From: Thermoplasmatota archaeon
GTDB taxonomy: Archaea; Thermoplasmatota; Thermoplasmata; UBA10834
DNA length: 11,078 nt
Direction: 5' to 3'
Assembly: GCA_030836605.1 (NCBI GenBank)
Contig: JAUPMC010000004.1
Span: 1-11,078 of the forward strand
In this document: positions 1 to 7,540 of the stretch, piece after piece
Numbering within the stretch: the first letter of the stretch is position 1
How the letters are laid out: every line of letters starts with the position of its first letter
Made by a program: the position numbers and the translations under genes
Notes under the pieces: generated by a model
The model's database searches: none
Told to the model about the DNA's origin: nothing
Seen by the model: only the letters and a program-made list of their open reading frames with translations

Positions 1-873
1 GGAAGGCGTCTGAAGGAGAGCGTCCTCGACGACGTGCTCAACGAGCTCCAGATGGGGCTCCTGGAGGCGGATGTCGCGCTGCCGGTCGCTGAGGAGCTCA
101 CCGAGAAGGTCCGGGCGTCCCTGGCGGGGAAGAGGATCGACCGGGGGTTCAAGATCGAGGAAGCGATCCACCTCGCGTTCAGGGCCGCGGTCAAGGATGT
201 CCTCGGCGGGCAGAGGTTCTCGCTCAAGGAAGCGATTGACGCGAAGGCCTCCACCTATGTCATCATGTTCGTGGGCATCAACGGCACCGGGAAGACGACG
301 GTGATAGCCAAGCTCGCCAGCAGGCTGCAGCAGCACGGGTACACCGTCGTGCTCGCCGCGGCCGACACGTTCAGGGCGGGCGCCATAGAGCAGCTCACGA
401 TCCACGCCGACAAGCTCGGGTGCAAGATCATCAAGCACAAGGCGGGCGGCGACCCGGCGGCGGTCGCCTACGACGCCGTCGAGCACGCGAAGGCCAGGAG
501 AAGGGGCGTCGTGCTCATTGACACCGCCGGCAGGATGCAGACCAACACGAACCTGATGGACGAGATGAAGAAGATCAAGAGGGTCTCGAAGCCGGACCTC
601 GTGGTCTTCGTCGGGGACTCGCTCGCGGGCTCGGACGCTGTCGAGCAGGCTCGCAGGTTCCACGAGGCGGTCGGGATCGACGCGGTGGTGCTCACGAAGA
701 TAGACGCTGACGCCAAGGGCGGGGCCGCGCTCTCGATCGCGAAGGCGGTCGGCCGGCCGATAGCGTACGTCAGCTACGGCCAGGAGTACGACGAGTTCAG
801 CAAGTTCGACCCTGACTGGATGGTCGCCCGCATCTTCGGGGACAGGCAGAGCGGCTCATCGAAGGATTTCTAG
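1..873 (+). CDS. ftsY: SRP receptor GTPase FtsY, 5'-truncated by window edge
   Basis: This is the NG domain of the signal recognition particle receptor. It docks SRP-ribosome complexes at the membrane and hydrolyses GTP together with SRP54. The frame is open from base 1, so the start and the N-terminal A domain lie outside the window; the GTG at 34 is only an internal codon. Counting from the first codon, the N helical bundle covers about residues 1-80 (LLEADVALP is typical). The G domain carries GINGTGKTT (about 92-100), DTFRAGA (about 122), DTAGR (about 174) and TKID (about 232), then a closing segment (YVSYGQEYDEFSKFDPDWM). There is no Met-rich M domain after the G domain, which separates it from SRP54. 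The TAG stop overlaps the stop of the convergent M20 gene within CTAG at 870-873. Identity is secure. Confidence 0.96.
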   Translation, partial: GRRLKESVLDDVLNELQMGLLEADVALPVAEELTEKVRASLAGKRIDRGFKIEEAIHLAFRAAVKDVLGGQRFSLKEAIDAKASTYVIMFVGINGTGKTTVIAKLASRLQQHGYTVVLAAADTFRAGAIEQLTIHADKLGCKIIKHKAGGDPAAVAYDAVEHAKARRRGVVLIDTAGRMQTNTNLMDEMKKIKRVSKPDLVVFVGDSLAGSDAVEQARRFHEAVGIDAVVLTKIDADAKGGAALSIAKAVGRPIAYVSYGQEYDEFSKFDPDWMVARIFGDRQSGSSKDF

Positions 874-2108
874 CCGCGCCTGACGCCGTCGCCGGCGAAC
901 AGCAGGGCGTACACCTTCGCATCGCCCATGAGGTTGTCGATCACGCAGTACTCGTTCGCGTCATGCGCCACGCTGGCCACCGTGGCCCATACGACCGCGT
1001 CCATGCCGTCGCGCCTGAACGGGGCGGCGCAGGTCCCGCCGCCGATCCCGGTGGGCTTCGGGGTGACCTTGCGCGTGAGCGCGATGGCCGCGGACAGCCT
1101 CTGGACGACCTCGGAGTCTAGCGGGGTCCTTGGGGCGGCCTCAGCCTTCTGCAGGAACGAGAGCGATATCTGGACGTGCTCGGACCTCGATATGTCGTCG
1201 GCCACGGCCCTCAGGTCGGCCATGACCTCGTCGAGCGGGTAGCCCGGGAGCACCCTGAAGTCGAACGCGAACCTCTGCTTCCCCGGCACGGTGTTCACGT
1301 TGGGGCCGTTGGACTCACACCTGGTGGCCTCGAACGTGCTCCTGGGGGGGTCGAACAACTCGTCGCGCGCGGCGTACTTGCCCCTCAGCTTCGCCACCGC
1401 GGCCAGCATGAACTTCGAGGCGGCCTCGAGGGCGTTCACGCCCTTGTCCGGGGTGCTCGCGTGGGTCTGCTTCCCCATGACCTCGACGTCTATCCACGCG
1501 ATGCCTTTCTCGACCACCTCGAGCTCTGACCCGTCGGTCGAGCCGTGGTCCGGGACGACCACCAGGTCGCCCTTCCTGAATATGTCCTTCGCGAGCAGGA
1601 AATCGATGCCGTGCACATTGCCATGTTCCTCGTCCGCCACCATCACGAGGCCGACATCGATCTCCGGCACGATGCCGGACCGCACGACCGTCGCGAGGCC
1701 GTAGAGCGACGCCATCAGCTCCTGGCCGTTGTCCTCGGAGCCGCGGCCGTATATCCTGCCGTCCTTGATGGTCGGCTCGAACGGGGGAGTGCCCCAGGCG
1801 GACACGTCGCCCTCGGGGACCGTGTCCATGTGAGATATGACCCAGAGCCTCTTCGGGCTCCTGCCCTTGACCCGTATGACGATGTTCGGCCTCTTGCCCG
1901 ACGGGACGTTCGGGTCCGACGACTCGATGACCTCGACGTCCTTCAGGCCGAGCCTCTTGGCCAGGGCGACGATGTGCTTCGCCCTCTCGTGCTCGCCCTC
2001 GCCCCCGCTTTCCGGGCCGACGGCCTTCACGCGCAGCATGGAGCAGAAGTCCTTCACGAGCGCGTCCCGCTGGGATTCCACGGCGTTGGTTAACTCTCTC
2101 GCATCCAA
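870..2108 (-). CDS. M20 family zinc metallohydrolase (ArgE/DapE/carboxypeptidase G2-like)
   Basis: This is a zinc-dependent amidohydrolase or dipeptidase of peptidase family M20, probably cytoplasmic because no signal peptide is seen. With the TTG at 2108 it has 412 residues, normal for the family. The expected metal and catalytic residues are visible: H93 and D95 (SHMDT), D126 (RGSEDNG), the pair E160/E161 (ADEEHGN), D187 (VPDHG) and H382 (AHDANEY). H216 (KQTHAS) lies in the inserted dimerisation domain. The open frame runs up to 2216, overlapping the thiolase and adding an Arg-rich leader, so I reject that start. TTG 2108 has an upstream GGCTGATC resembling the archaeal ribosome-binding site; GTG 2081 is an alternative. 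It lies 62 nt after the thiolase on the same strand and may be co-transcribed. The substrate (acetylornithine, succinyl-DAP, dipeptide or other) cannot be told from sequence. Confidence 0.88.
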   Translation of the reverse strand: MDARELTNAVESQRDALVKDFCSMLRVKAVGPESGGEGEHERAKHIVALAKRLGLKDVEVIESSDPNVPSGKRPNIVIRVKGRSPKRLWVISHMDTVPEGDVSAWGTPPFEPTIKDGRIYGRGSEDNGQELMASLYGLATVVRSGIVPEIDVGLVMVADEEHGNVHGIDFLLAKDIFRKGDLVVVPDHGSTDGSELEVVEKGIAWIDVEVMGKQTHASTPDKGVNALEAASKFMLAAVAKLRGKYAARDELFDPPRSTFEATRCESNGPNVNTVPGKQRFAFDFRVLPGYPLDEVMADLRAVADDISRSEHVQISLSFLQKAEAAPRTPLDSEVVQRLSAAIALTRKVTPKPTGIGGGTCAAPFRRDGMDAVVWATVASVAHDANEYCVIDNLMGDAKVYALLFAGDGVRRG

Positions 2109-2170
2109 TCTGATCAGCCCTGTTCCGGTGCGTCGCGTATGCGCGCGCCCGGCTAAGTGCCTTGTGGAGA

Positions 2171-3346
2171 TTACCTCTCGACGAGCATCGCCACGGCGTT
2201 CCCGCCGCCCAGGCACAGGGTCGCCAGGCCCCTCTTCGCGCCCTTGGCGCCCATTGCGTAGACGAGCGTCGTGAGGACCCTCGCGCCGCTGCAGCCGATC
2301 GGGTGGCCCAGGGCTATCGCGCCGCCGTTGACATTGAACCTGTCATCGGGCACATTGAGCGCCCTCTGGACGGCGACCGAGGCCGTCGAGAATGCCTCGT
2401 TGTGCTCGAAGAGGTCGATGTCGTTGACCGTCAGCGAGTTGCGCTCCAGGAGTTTCCTCGCGGCGTCGATCGGCGCCTCCATGAGCAGCTCGGGCTTCGT
2501 CCCCGTGGTCACGTAGTCGACCACGCTCACGAGCGGCTTGATGCCTTTCTCTCGCGCGAGGTCCGAGTCCATCACGACGAGCGCGGACGCGCCGTCGTTG
2601 ATGCTGGACGAGTTGCCCGCGGTGAGCACGCCGTCGTTCCTGAACACGGGTTTGAGCTTGGCGAGCGACTCGAGGTTTGTGTCCTCCCTCGGGCCCTCGT
2701 CGACCGCGAACTTGACCGGCCCCTTCTTCGAGGGCATCTCGACCGGGACGATCTCATGGTCGAAGGCGCCAGACTTCATGGCCGCCAGGGCGCGCTGGTG
2801 GCTCCTGAACGCGAACGCGTCCGCGTCCTGCCGGGTCACGTTATGCTTCTGGGCGACTATCTCGCCCGTGTTGCCCATGTGGAAGTTGTTGAAGACGTCC
2901 CACAGGCCGTCGCGCACCATCGAGTCGACGAGCTGCGAGTCGAACATCTTCAGGCCGAACCGCGCCTTCTCCAGGAGATACGGCGCGCTCGACATGTTCT
3001 CCATGCCGCCGGCCACTATGACCTTGCCCTTGCCCGCCAGTATGGCGTCCGAGGCGAGCATCACGGCCTTCATGCCTGAGCCGCAGACCTTGTTTATCGT
3101 GAGCGCGGACACGGAGTCCGGGAGGCCGCCCCAGAGCGCCGCCTGCCGCGCGGGGTTCTGTCCCAGGCCGGCGGGCAGCACGTTGCCCATTATGCACTCC
3201 TCGACGTCGCCGGGGCCGATGCCGGCCCTTCTGACGGCCTCACTCACGGCCACGGCGCCTATCTTGGTCGCGGGCATGTCCTTGAGACCGCCCCCGAACT
3301 TGCCTACTGCGGTCCTCGTGGCGCTGACAATCACAGGTTGAGCCAT
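2171..3346 (-). CDS. Acetyl-CoA C-acetyltransferase (thiolase)
   Basis: This is a thiolase II-type enzyme that joins two acetyl-CoA to acetoacetyl-CoA, or the reverse. At 391 residues it has the standard length. The nucleophilic cysteine is C88 in NKVCGSGMKAV. NEAF is at 316-319, the catalytic histidine H348 is in GHPIGCSGAR, and the second catalytic cysteine C378 is in LCLGGG. The ATG at 3346 is preferred over the GTG at 3349 because a GGTGTGAT element sits 5 nt before the ATG. The motif set resembles bacterial PhaA/AtoB thiolases more than the shorter archaeal thiolase that works with HMG-CoA synthase and a DUF35 protein; neither partner is in the window. It may feed the mevalonate pathway, fatty or amino acid breakdown, or polymer synthesis, and the context does not decide. 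A TATA-like box lies about 70 nt upstream, and the M20 gene follows. Confidence 0.93.
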   Translation of the reverse strand: MAQPVIVSATRTAVGKFGGGLKDMPATKIGAVAVSEAVRRAGIGPGDVEECIMGNVLPAGLGQNPARQAALWGGLPDSVSALTINKVCGSGMKAVMLASDAILAGKGKVIVAGGMENMSSAPYLLEKARFGLKMFDSQLVDSMVRDGLWDVFNNFHMGNTGEIVAQKHNVTRQDADAFAFRSHQRALAAMKSGAFDHEIVPVEMPSKKGPVKFAVDEGPREDTNLESLAKLKPVFRNDGVLTAGNSSSINDGASALVVMDSDLAREKGIKPLVSVVDYVTTGTKPELLMEAPIDAARKLLERNSLTVNDIDLFEHNEAFSTASVAVQRALNVPDDRFNVNGGAIALGHPIGCSGARVLTTLVYAMGAKGAKRGLATLCLGGGNAVAMLVER

Positions 3347-3414
3347 CACAAATCACACCCATCTCACCCCTTGAACCGGGGTGCTGGATTCTATCGCGAT
3401 GATTCCCCTGAGCG

Positions 3415-3426
3415 TATTTATATTTT
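3415..3426 (-). promoter_or_regulatory. TATA-like box for the thiolase gene
   Basis: The minus strand reads AAAATATAAATA, a strong archaeal TATA-like element in an otherwise GC-rich region. Its centre is about 74 nt upstream of the thiolase ATG. With the usual spacing of about 26 nt, transcription would start near 3394 and give a leader of roughly 48 nt that includes the GGTGTGAT ribosome-binding site. The tiaS stop codon TAA (3418-3420) lies inside the box, so the 3' end of one gene supplies the promoter of the next. Confidence 0.6.
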
Positions 3427-4749
3427 GTTGATGTTACCCCTCGGCATTCGCCGTAACGGCTTGTGAAGGTGCCGCCTGGACGACACGGGCGGCTCGTACC
3501 ATCCCACGGATACCGACCGGGCGACCGGCTCGAACTCGGCCGCGGACTTGGGGGCCCGCGCGCCACAGACCTTGCACCTATAGCCCTGACCTGAGCCCAT
3601 CGACCCCATGCGCTTCCCGCACTTCGGGCACTCGGGGTTCGAGACCTTGCGGACATGCGAGGACAGACGGACTACCTGCAGTTTCTCGACGTTCAGGGAG
3701 CGCGGGGACGACCTGACGGAGCCGTATGCGACGATCTCGTCACCAGGGAGCAGTCCCCGGGCCGCGTCCCTCATCCCTCGGGACTGCTCGTAGAACGCCG
3801 CGTCGATCTCCGCGCCGTCGCCCAGCCTCAGGACGACATGGCCGCCAGGGACCGTCACCGGCTCGGATGACACGGTCCCGCGGACCTTCGCGGAGTCGCC
3901 CGGCCTCAGGTCCCGCACCCTCCGCCTGGCGATATGGTCCTCCGTCCCCTGGTTCGACATGTACAAGAGCCACTTGTCCGGCCGCTCCCCGCGGATCATG
4001 TCCTTCGCCTTGAGGAGCTCCCGGGGCGAGTCGCCCCGTATGCCGAACAGGACCGGGCAGGGCGACCCGGGGGCAATCGCGATGTGGCCGTTCTCGGGGT
4101 CGTAGTTGTTGAAAGTGCGGCTCGTCTCCTTGTCCATCTGGATGACGCTCTCAGGCTCGATCCCGCGGGGGGTGCCGAACCTGTCCGGGGACCGGTACGC
4201 GATGACCTCCCAGGTCCGGTCTCTCGGCCTCCACGCCATCGCGGCGGACGCGCCTATCACTCCCCGGCCGCCCTTGAACTTGCGCCAATGGGCGCCCTTG
4301 GCGGAGAGCTCGGACTCGACGTCCTCGAGCGAGACGACCTCGCGCACGGCCCTCCAGTACAACGTCGGGCTGGGGCGGTCGATGGCCGCGACCACGCCAG
4401 GGTTGGTAGTGTGACATTCGAACTTCGCGTGGCGGGCGACCACGGGCGCCGCCCGCTCGAGCAGCTCGGAAGGGTCGACGGGGGCCCCGCGCTTGTGCCA
4501 CCGCACCTCGCCGCGCTCGAGCCGGCCACAGAGCGTGCCCCTGCCTTCGCCGTGGCCCAAGGGGAGACAGACCGCTGCGTTCCCCCGGGTCTTCCATGGG
4601 ACGTTCGGGTTCAACCGGACAAGCCTGGGCCAGCCCAGCAGGTCCAGGTCGGGTAGCTCCTCGAGCACCAGGGTCGTCAGGTATGTGGTGCACATCCCGT
4701 CCGGGGAATCAGTGTCGTCGAACGCGAGCATGGTCGCGGGCACGGGCAT
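3418..4749 (-). CDS. tiaS: tRNA(Ile2) 2-agmatinylcytidine synthetase TiaS
   Basis: TiaS uses agmatine and ATP to convert C34 of the CAU-anticodon tRNA(Ile2) to agmatidine, so that the tRNA reads AUA. It is essentially archaeal. The start at ATG 4749 gives 443 residues. The N-terminal kinase-like domain begins with FDDTDSPDGMCTTYL (about 10-24) and contains RLNPNVPWKTRGN (about 45-57). A ferredoxin-like domain follows, with MSNQGTEDHI at 264-273. An OB-fold covers about 280-360 and a C-terminal zinc ribbon uses C374, C377, C392 and C395. All four expected domains are present in order. A TTG at 4755 is also in frame, but the AGGTCG element is better spaced for ATG 4749. The OB-fold gene ends 40 nt upstream on the same strand, so co-transcription is likely. 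The 3' end doubles as the thiolase promoter. Confidence 0.95.
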   Translation of the reverse strand: MPVPATMLAFDDTDSPDGMCTTYLTTLVLEELPDLDLLGWPRLVRLNPNVPWKTRGNAAVCLPLGHGEGRGTLCGRLERGEVRWHKRGAPVDPSELLERAAPVVARHAKFECHTTNPGVVAAIDRPSPTLYWRAVREVVSLEDVESELSAKGAHWRKFKGGRGVIGASAAMAWRPRDRTWEVIAYRSPDRFGTPRGIEPESVIQMDKETSRTFNNYDPENGHIAIAPGSPCPVLFGIRGDSPRELLKAKDMIRGERPDKWLLYMSNQGTEDHIARRRVRDLRPGDSAKVRGTVSSEPVTVPGGHVVLRLGDGAEIDAAFYEQSRGMRDAARGLLPGDEIVAYGSVRSSPRSLNVEKLQVVRLSSHVRKVSNPECPKCGKRMGSMGSGQGYRCKVCGARAPKSAAEFEPVARSVSVGWYEPPVSSRRHLHKPLRRMPRGNINKI

Positions 4750-4789
4750 GTCCAATGCGACCTGCCCAGAAAAGCTTGTTGCAACCCTG

Positions 4790-5431
4790 TCACCCGATAG
4801 GCGCGAGGGTGTCCACCTGCAGGACGAGCGACATGGTGGTGGTGTCCATGACCAGGGCGCAGCCGACGAGCACTTCTCCGTCCACGGGCGTGAGGCCCGG
4901 GCCCAACGACATCGCTATGCCGCACTCGCCTCCAGCGTCGGATAGCCTCAAGATCCCATATTCGTCCCGCTCGCACACCCCCTGGAGGGATATGTGGTCG
5001 CCTTCGAACAACCGCCAAGAAGCGCAGACCATGTCGACGGTCAACACCTCCTCCGAGGTTCGGAGGACCCGCACGTCGCCGTATCGGCAGTACACGCACG
5101 GGACTCCGTCCTCGAACACGCATTCCCCCGACACGCTCAGGAGGTCGCCGATCGAAGCCGCGCCGCTCGGGGCCGGCCCTGGGCCCGGGGAGCATACGAC
5201 CTTGACTGTGGCCTGCCCGCGCTCGTCGGATATCACGAATATCTCCAAGCCGGACTCGTAGGACCTCAATGACACCAGTACGCCGTGCACGGTCAGGGAG
5301 GCGTCCCCGTCCAGGTTCCAGAGCTGGGACACTGTGACCGAGGGCGGGAGGGAGGAGGCAGATAGCAGGACCACCGAGGATAGCAGGCCGGCCGCGAGAA
5401 CGGCCGTCATCGGGAGGTCCATCAGGCGCAT
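4790..5431 (-). CDS. Exported or membrane-anchored protein with two probable OB-fold domains
   Basis: I do not recognise a named family. The start at ATG 5431 gives 213 residues and has a clear GGAGG ribosome-binding site (5437-5441) 5 nt upstream; ATG 5476 would add 15 residues. Residues about 7-26 form one hydrophobic helix, so the protein is exported or anchored with its bulk outside the cell. After it come two beta-rich units with the rhythm of OB-folds: about 35-123 (SLTVHGVLVSLRSYESGLEIF, then GDLLSVSGECVF) and about 135-212 (GDHISLQGVCERDEYGILRL, then EVLVGCALVM). There are eight cysteines (80, 104, 112, 115, 136, 153, 170, 191), an even number in a probable extracytoplasmic part, which suggests disulfides or metal binding. 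It precedes tiaS by 40 nt. The fold assignment is by eye from strand pattern and is tentative; no function is proposed. Confidence 0.75.
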   Translation of the reverse strand: MRLMDLPMTAVLAAGLLSSVVLLSASSLPPSVTVSQLWNLDGDASLTVHGVLVSLRSYESGLEIFVISDERGQATVKVVCSPGPGPAPSGAASIGDLLSVSGECVFEDGVPCVYCRYGDVRVLRTSEEVLTVDMVCASWRLFEGDHISLQGVCERDEYGILRLSDAGGECGIAMSLGPGLTPVDGEVLVGCALVMDTTTMSLVLQVDTLAPIG

Positions 5432-5495
5432 GGACGCCTCCGAAGGGGTCCGTGGGGATATTCCCGGCGGTTGCATGCAGCCGCGTAAGGAATCA

Positions 5496-5503
5496 TTTTA
5501 AAA
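5496..5503. promoter_or_regulatory. Palindromic TTTTAAAA box in a divergent promoter region
   Basis: TTTTAAAA is its own reverse complement and is the only AT-rich stretch in the gap between two divergent genes. On the plus strand its centre is about 29 nt before the GTG at 5529, with purine-rich GGAATCA just upstream as a possible BRE. On the minus strand it is about 23 nt before ATG 5476 and about 68 nt before ATG 5431. It could serve as the TATA box in both directions. Confidence 0.5.
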
Positions 5504-5528
5504 GGGGTTCGGGTTATCGGTTCCGAGG

Positions 5529-5921
5529 GTGAATCGATTGCCCAAGGGATTCCTGACAGAGTACAGAGTCGAACTCAGCGGCATGTTCATCGTGCTCTTC
5601 ATCGTCTTGACACTCATCGGGGTCGTGGGGGCGTTCCTCGAAGACAGCCTCCCGTCCTTCCTCACATTCCTGACAGACCTGACCGAACCCGTGGGCTCGT
5701 GGTCCTACTGGCTCGTCGCGGCTGGGCCGATAGGCCTCGTCGTCGCGATCTGGTGGTTGTACGACTACGTCAAGAAAGTGAAGGAGCTCGAGGACCTGAT
5801 CGGGACACCGAGCAGGGCCAAGTTCGTGAGGAACCTGGACGACATCGAGTATCTGGCGTGGTCCCTGCCGAACAGGTACGAGAAGAGGGTCTTGCAGAAG
5901 AAGAGGGATTTGGGGCTCTGA
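5529..5921 (+). CDS. Small two-helix membrane protein with conserved-looking cytoplasmic tail
   Basis: This is a 130-residue protein of unknown function. It has a short N-terminal segment, a first membrane helix at about 18-38 (MFIVLFIVLTLIGVVGAFL), an acidic loop, a second helix at about 56-78 (SYWLVAAGPIGLVVAIWWLY) and a charged, probably cytoplasmic tail (81-130). The tail contains the segment DDIEYLAWSLPNRYEKRVL. From memory this recalls a small Thermoplasmata family of unknown function, possibly DUF3198, but I cannot confirm that. The GTG at 5529 sits about 29 nt after the TTTTAAAA box, so the message would be leaderless or nearly so. A TTG at 5538 with GAGGGTGA just before it is an alternative. 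The gene is divergent from the OB-fold gene and convergent with hflX, with one base between the stops. The even codon use and membrane topology support a real gene. Confidence 0.78.
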   Translation: MNRLPKGFLTEYRVELSGMFIVLFIVLTLIGVVGAFLEDSLPSFLTFLTDLTEPVGSWSYWLVAAGPIGLVVAIWWLYDYVKKVKELEDLIGTPSRAKFVRNLDDIEYLAWSLPNRYEKRVLQKKRDLGL

Positions 5922-5922
5922 G

Positions 5923-7224
5923 CTAGGGGGGCCCCTGTGTTTCCGCTGGAGACGCCGGACCGCGTCTCCCCTCTCTCGACTGGTCCGATAAGAGCGTCGC
6001 CCCAGCCGCCAACAACCAGTTCCTGACCTTGTCCGCCTCCTCGGGGCTGCACCACAGCTCTACCCTGAGCTGTCCTTCCTCGACCTTGTGGGACACCTCC
6101 CCGACGCCGTGCAACTTGGATAATAGGCTGTAACTGGCATCTGTCAGAGGGAGATACACGTCCAGTCCGTGCGTGTGACCCTTTATCTCAGATATCCTCT
6201 CTCTAATCTCATCTAATCCTTTATTCGATATCGACGACGACATCACGACGTCCCTCGGTTCTACTATCGACCTTACGATTCCTTTCACTTCCTCACTCCT
6301 CTCAGGAGATATCCTGTCCACCTTCGTCCCTACGATCAGTATCTCCCCATCCCCTATCCGTGGTAGTAGTATGTCCAGAGATGTCCCGAGCTTCTTCCTG
6401 ATAGAATGATCGTCCTCACTCGCATCGAACGCAAGGAGTATGAGGTCAGCGAAGAACACTTCCTCTAAGGTGGATTTGAAGGCGTCCACCAGGTCTGGGG
6501 GGAGGTCCTTGATGAAACCCACGGTGTCTATCGCCAGCACCTTCCCCTTGACCCCTCTCACTCTCCTCGTAGTCGTTGAGAGTGAGGAGAAGAGTTGAGG
6601 ACTCACCTCCACCTCAGAACCGCACAACGCGTTCATCAGTGCGGACTTCCCGGCGTTCGTGTACCCGGCCAACGAGACCAGGGTGAATCCCTCTTCGTGC
6701 CTCCTTGTCCTCTTGATCTCTCTCAGCTTGGACAGTTCGTCGAGCCTGATCTCTATCTTTCTTATGTGAGTCCTGGCGTGCTCGTAATAGACGTCCGTCG
6801 CGTAAGCGCCGCCCGAGAGGAACCCGGGCCTCTCACCGCTCTTCGCCTTGTGTATCCATTCCCTTAGGAATGGCTGCTCGTACCGTAGCTTGGCCAGCTG
6901 GACTTGGGCGATGGCCTCCGGAGTGTACGCGTGCTCAGCGAATATCCTCAGTATCACGCCGGTCCTGTCGACGCACTCCTTCTGGAACTTCATCTCAAGG
7001 AAGTGGTGTTGGGATGGTTTGAGCCGGTCGTTGATGATTATAATGTCCGGGTCGATCTTCTTGACCTCCTCCGATATCTCTTCCACTTTCCCTGGGCCGA
7101 AGTAGTTCGTCGGATGAGCGTCCTTCTTCTGGAGGAACTCTCTCACTACTTCCATACGTAACGTATTGAGTAAGGACACGATCTCCTCCGTGTCCGTCGA
7201 CCTAGACAAAACGATTGCTCTCAT
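5923..7224 (-). CDS. hflX: GTPase HflX
   Basis: HflX is a ribosome-associated GTPase; bacterial relatives split stalled or heat-damaged ribosomes. The 433 residues begin with the HflX N-terminal domain (YFGPGKVEEI at 41-50, NDRLKPSQHHFLE at 65-77, VDRTGVILRIF at 85-95). An Arg/Lys-rich helical segment follows, then the G domain: GYTNAGKSA (187-195), TTTRR (217-221), DTVGF (233-237) and G5-like SSS (329-331). G4 reads TKVD (300-303) rather than the usual NKxD, a substitution normal in SRP GTPases but worth noting here. A C-terminal domain follows, ending in a polar Pro-rich tail (about 416-433). The start ATG 7224 has no strong ribosome-binding site. The middle of the gene is much more AT-rich than its neighbours: I count 22 G/C in the 60 bases 6181-6240. 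Upstream lies the candidate origin. Confidence 0.95.
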   Translation of the reverse strand: MRAIVLSRSTDTEEIVSLLNTLRMEVVREFLQKKDAHPTNYFGPGKVEEISEEVKKIDPDIIIINDRLKPSQHHFLEMKFQKECVDRTGVILRIFAEHAYTPEAIAQVQLAKLRYEQPFLREWIHKAKSGERPGFLSGGAYATDVYYEHARTHIRKIEIRLDELSKLREIKRTRRHEEGFTLVSLAGYTNAGKSALMNALCGSEVEVSPQLFSSLSTTTRRVRGVKGKVLAIDTVGFIKDLPPDLVDAFKSTLEEVFFADLILLAFDASEDDHSIRKKLGTSLDILLPRIGDGEILIVGTKVDRISPERSEEVKGIVRSIVEPRDVVMSSSISNKGLDEIRERISEIKGHTHGLDVYLPLTDASYSLLSKLHGVGEVSHKVEEGQLRVELWCSPEEADKVRNWLLAAGATLLSDQSREGRRGPASPAETQGPP

Positions 7225-7361
7225 CAGACCCGACCGAAGGTAACACGTTCGTATGCAGATATGGGTTCCGGAGACGAATTTCGACTAGAAGCGTTGGTCG
7301 TCCAAGCTCCGATTCCGATGGAGCTATCTCTCAGATGGCCGTTGTGCCTACCGTGGCGGGA

Positions 7362-7385
7362 GTTCCATGGGAAATGAAGGGGGGG
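7362..7385 (+). repeat. ORB-like element 1
   Basis: It begins GTTCCATGGGAAATGAAG and continues into a run of seven G. It is close to the archaeal origin recognition box in both the TTCCA..GGGAAA core and the G-string, and its G-run points towards the AT-rich core. The G-run overlaps a GAAGGG/CCCTTC inverted repeat (7376-7391). Confidence 0.6.
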
Positions 7386-7394
7386 CCCTTCGCA

Positions 7395-7408
7395 GGGCGC
7401 GCGCGCCC
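7395..7408. repeat. Perfect 14-bp GC palindrome
   Basis: GGGCGCGCGCGCCC reads the same on both strands and contains an alternating CG tract. It is followed directly by further CCCGGG and GGGCCC palindromes. It sits between ORB-like element 1 and the AT-rich core. It could form a cruciform or Z-DNA, or be a protein site; nothing in the sequence decides. Confidence 0.6.
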
Positions 7409-7506
7409 CGGGCCCGCGCGACCGCGCATCACCCCGGGAGAATCCAATCCTCTGGCTGATGCGGAACCCGAAAATTCCCGGCCTGCGGAAAAAATGGGCT
7501 TCTGGG

Positions 7507-7526
7507 ATAATATTAACGCTTAAGTA
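7507..7526. other. AT-rich core of the candidate origin, possible unwinding element or TATA box
   Basis: ATAATATTAACGCTTAAGTA has 16 A/T in 20 bases, within a gap that is otherwise strongly GC-rich. It lies between facing ORB-like elements 1 and 2. It is about 115 nt from the orc1/cdc6 start, so it could also hold that gene's TATA box. Confidence 0.5.
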
Positions 7527-7540
7527 CGGTGCCGGTGATT

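Noticed and set aside
2109..2216. N-terminal extension of the M20 hydrolase
   Set aside because: It overlaps the thiolase by 46 bp and encodes an Arg-rich leader not seen in the family; TTG 2108 has a plausible ribosome-binding site.
2162..3079. 305-residue plus-strand open frame
   Set aside because: It is antisense to the thiolase with its full catalytic motifs, and its Arg/Val/His/Leu-rich composition is typical of a complementary-strand artefact.
7264..7284. GTTCCGGAGACGAATTTCG as another ORB
   Set aside because: It needs a 3-base deletion to align with the ORB core and lacks the G-run, unlike the three gapless elements.
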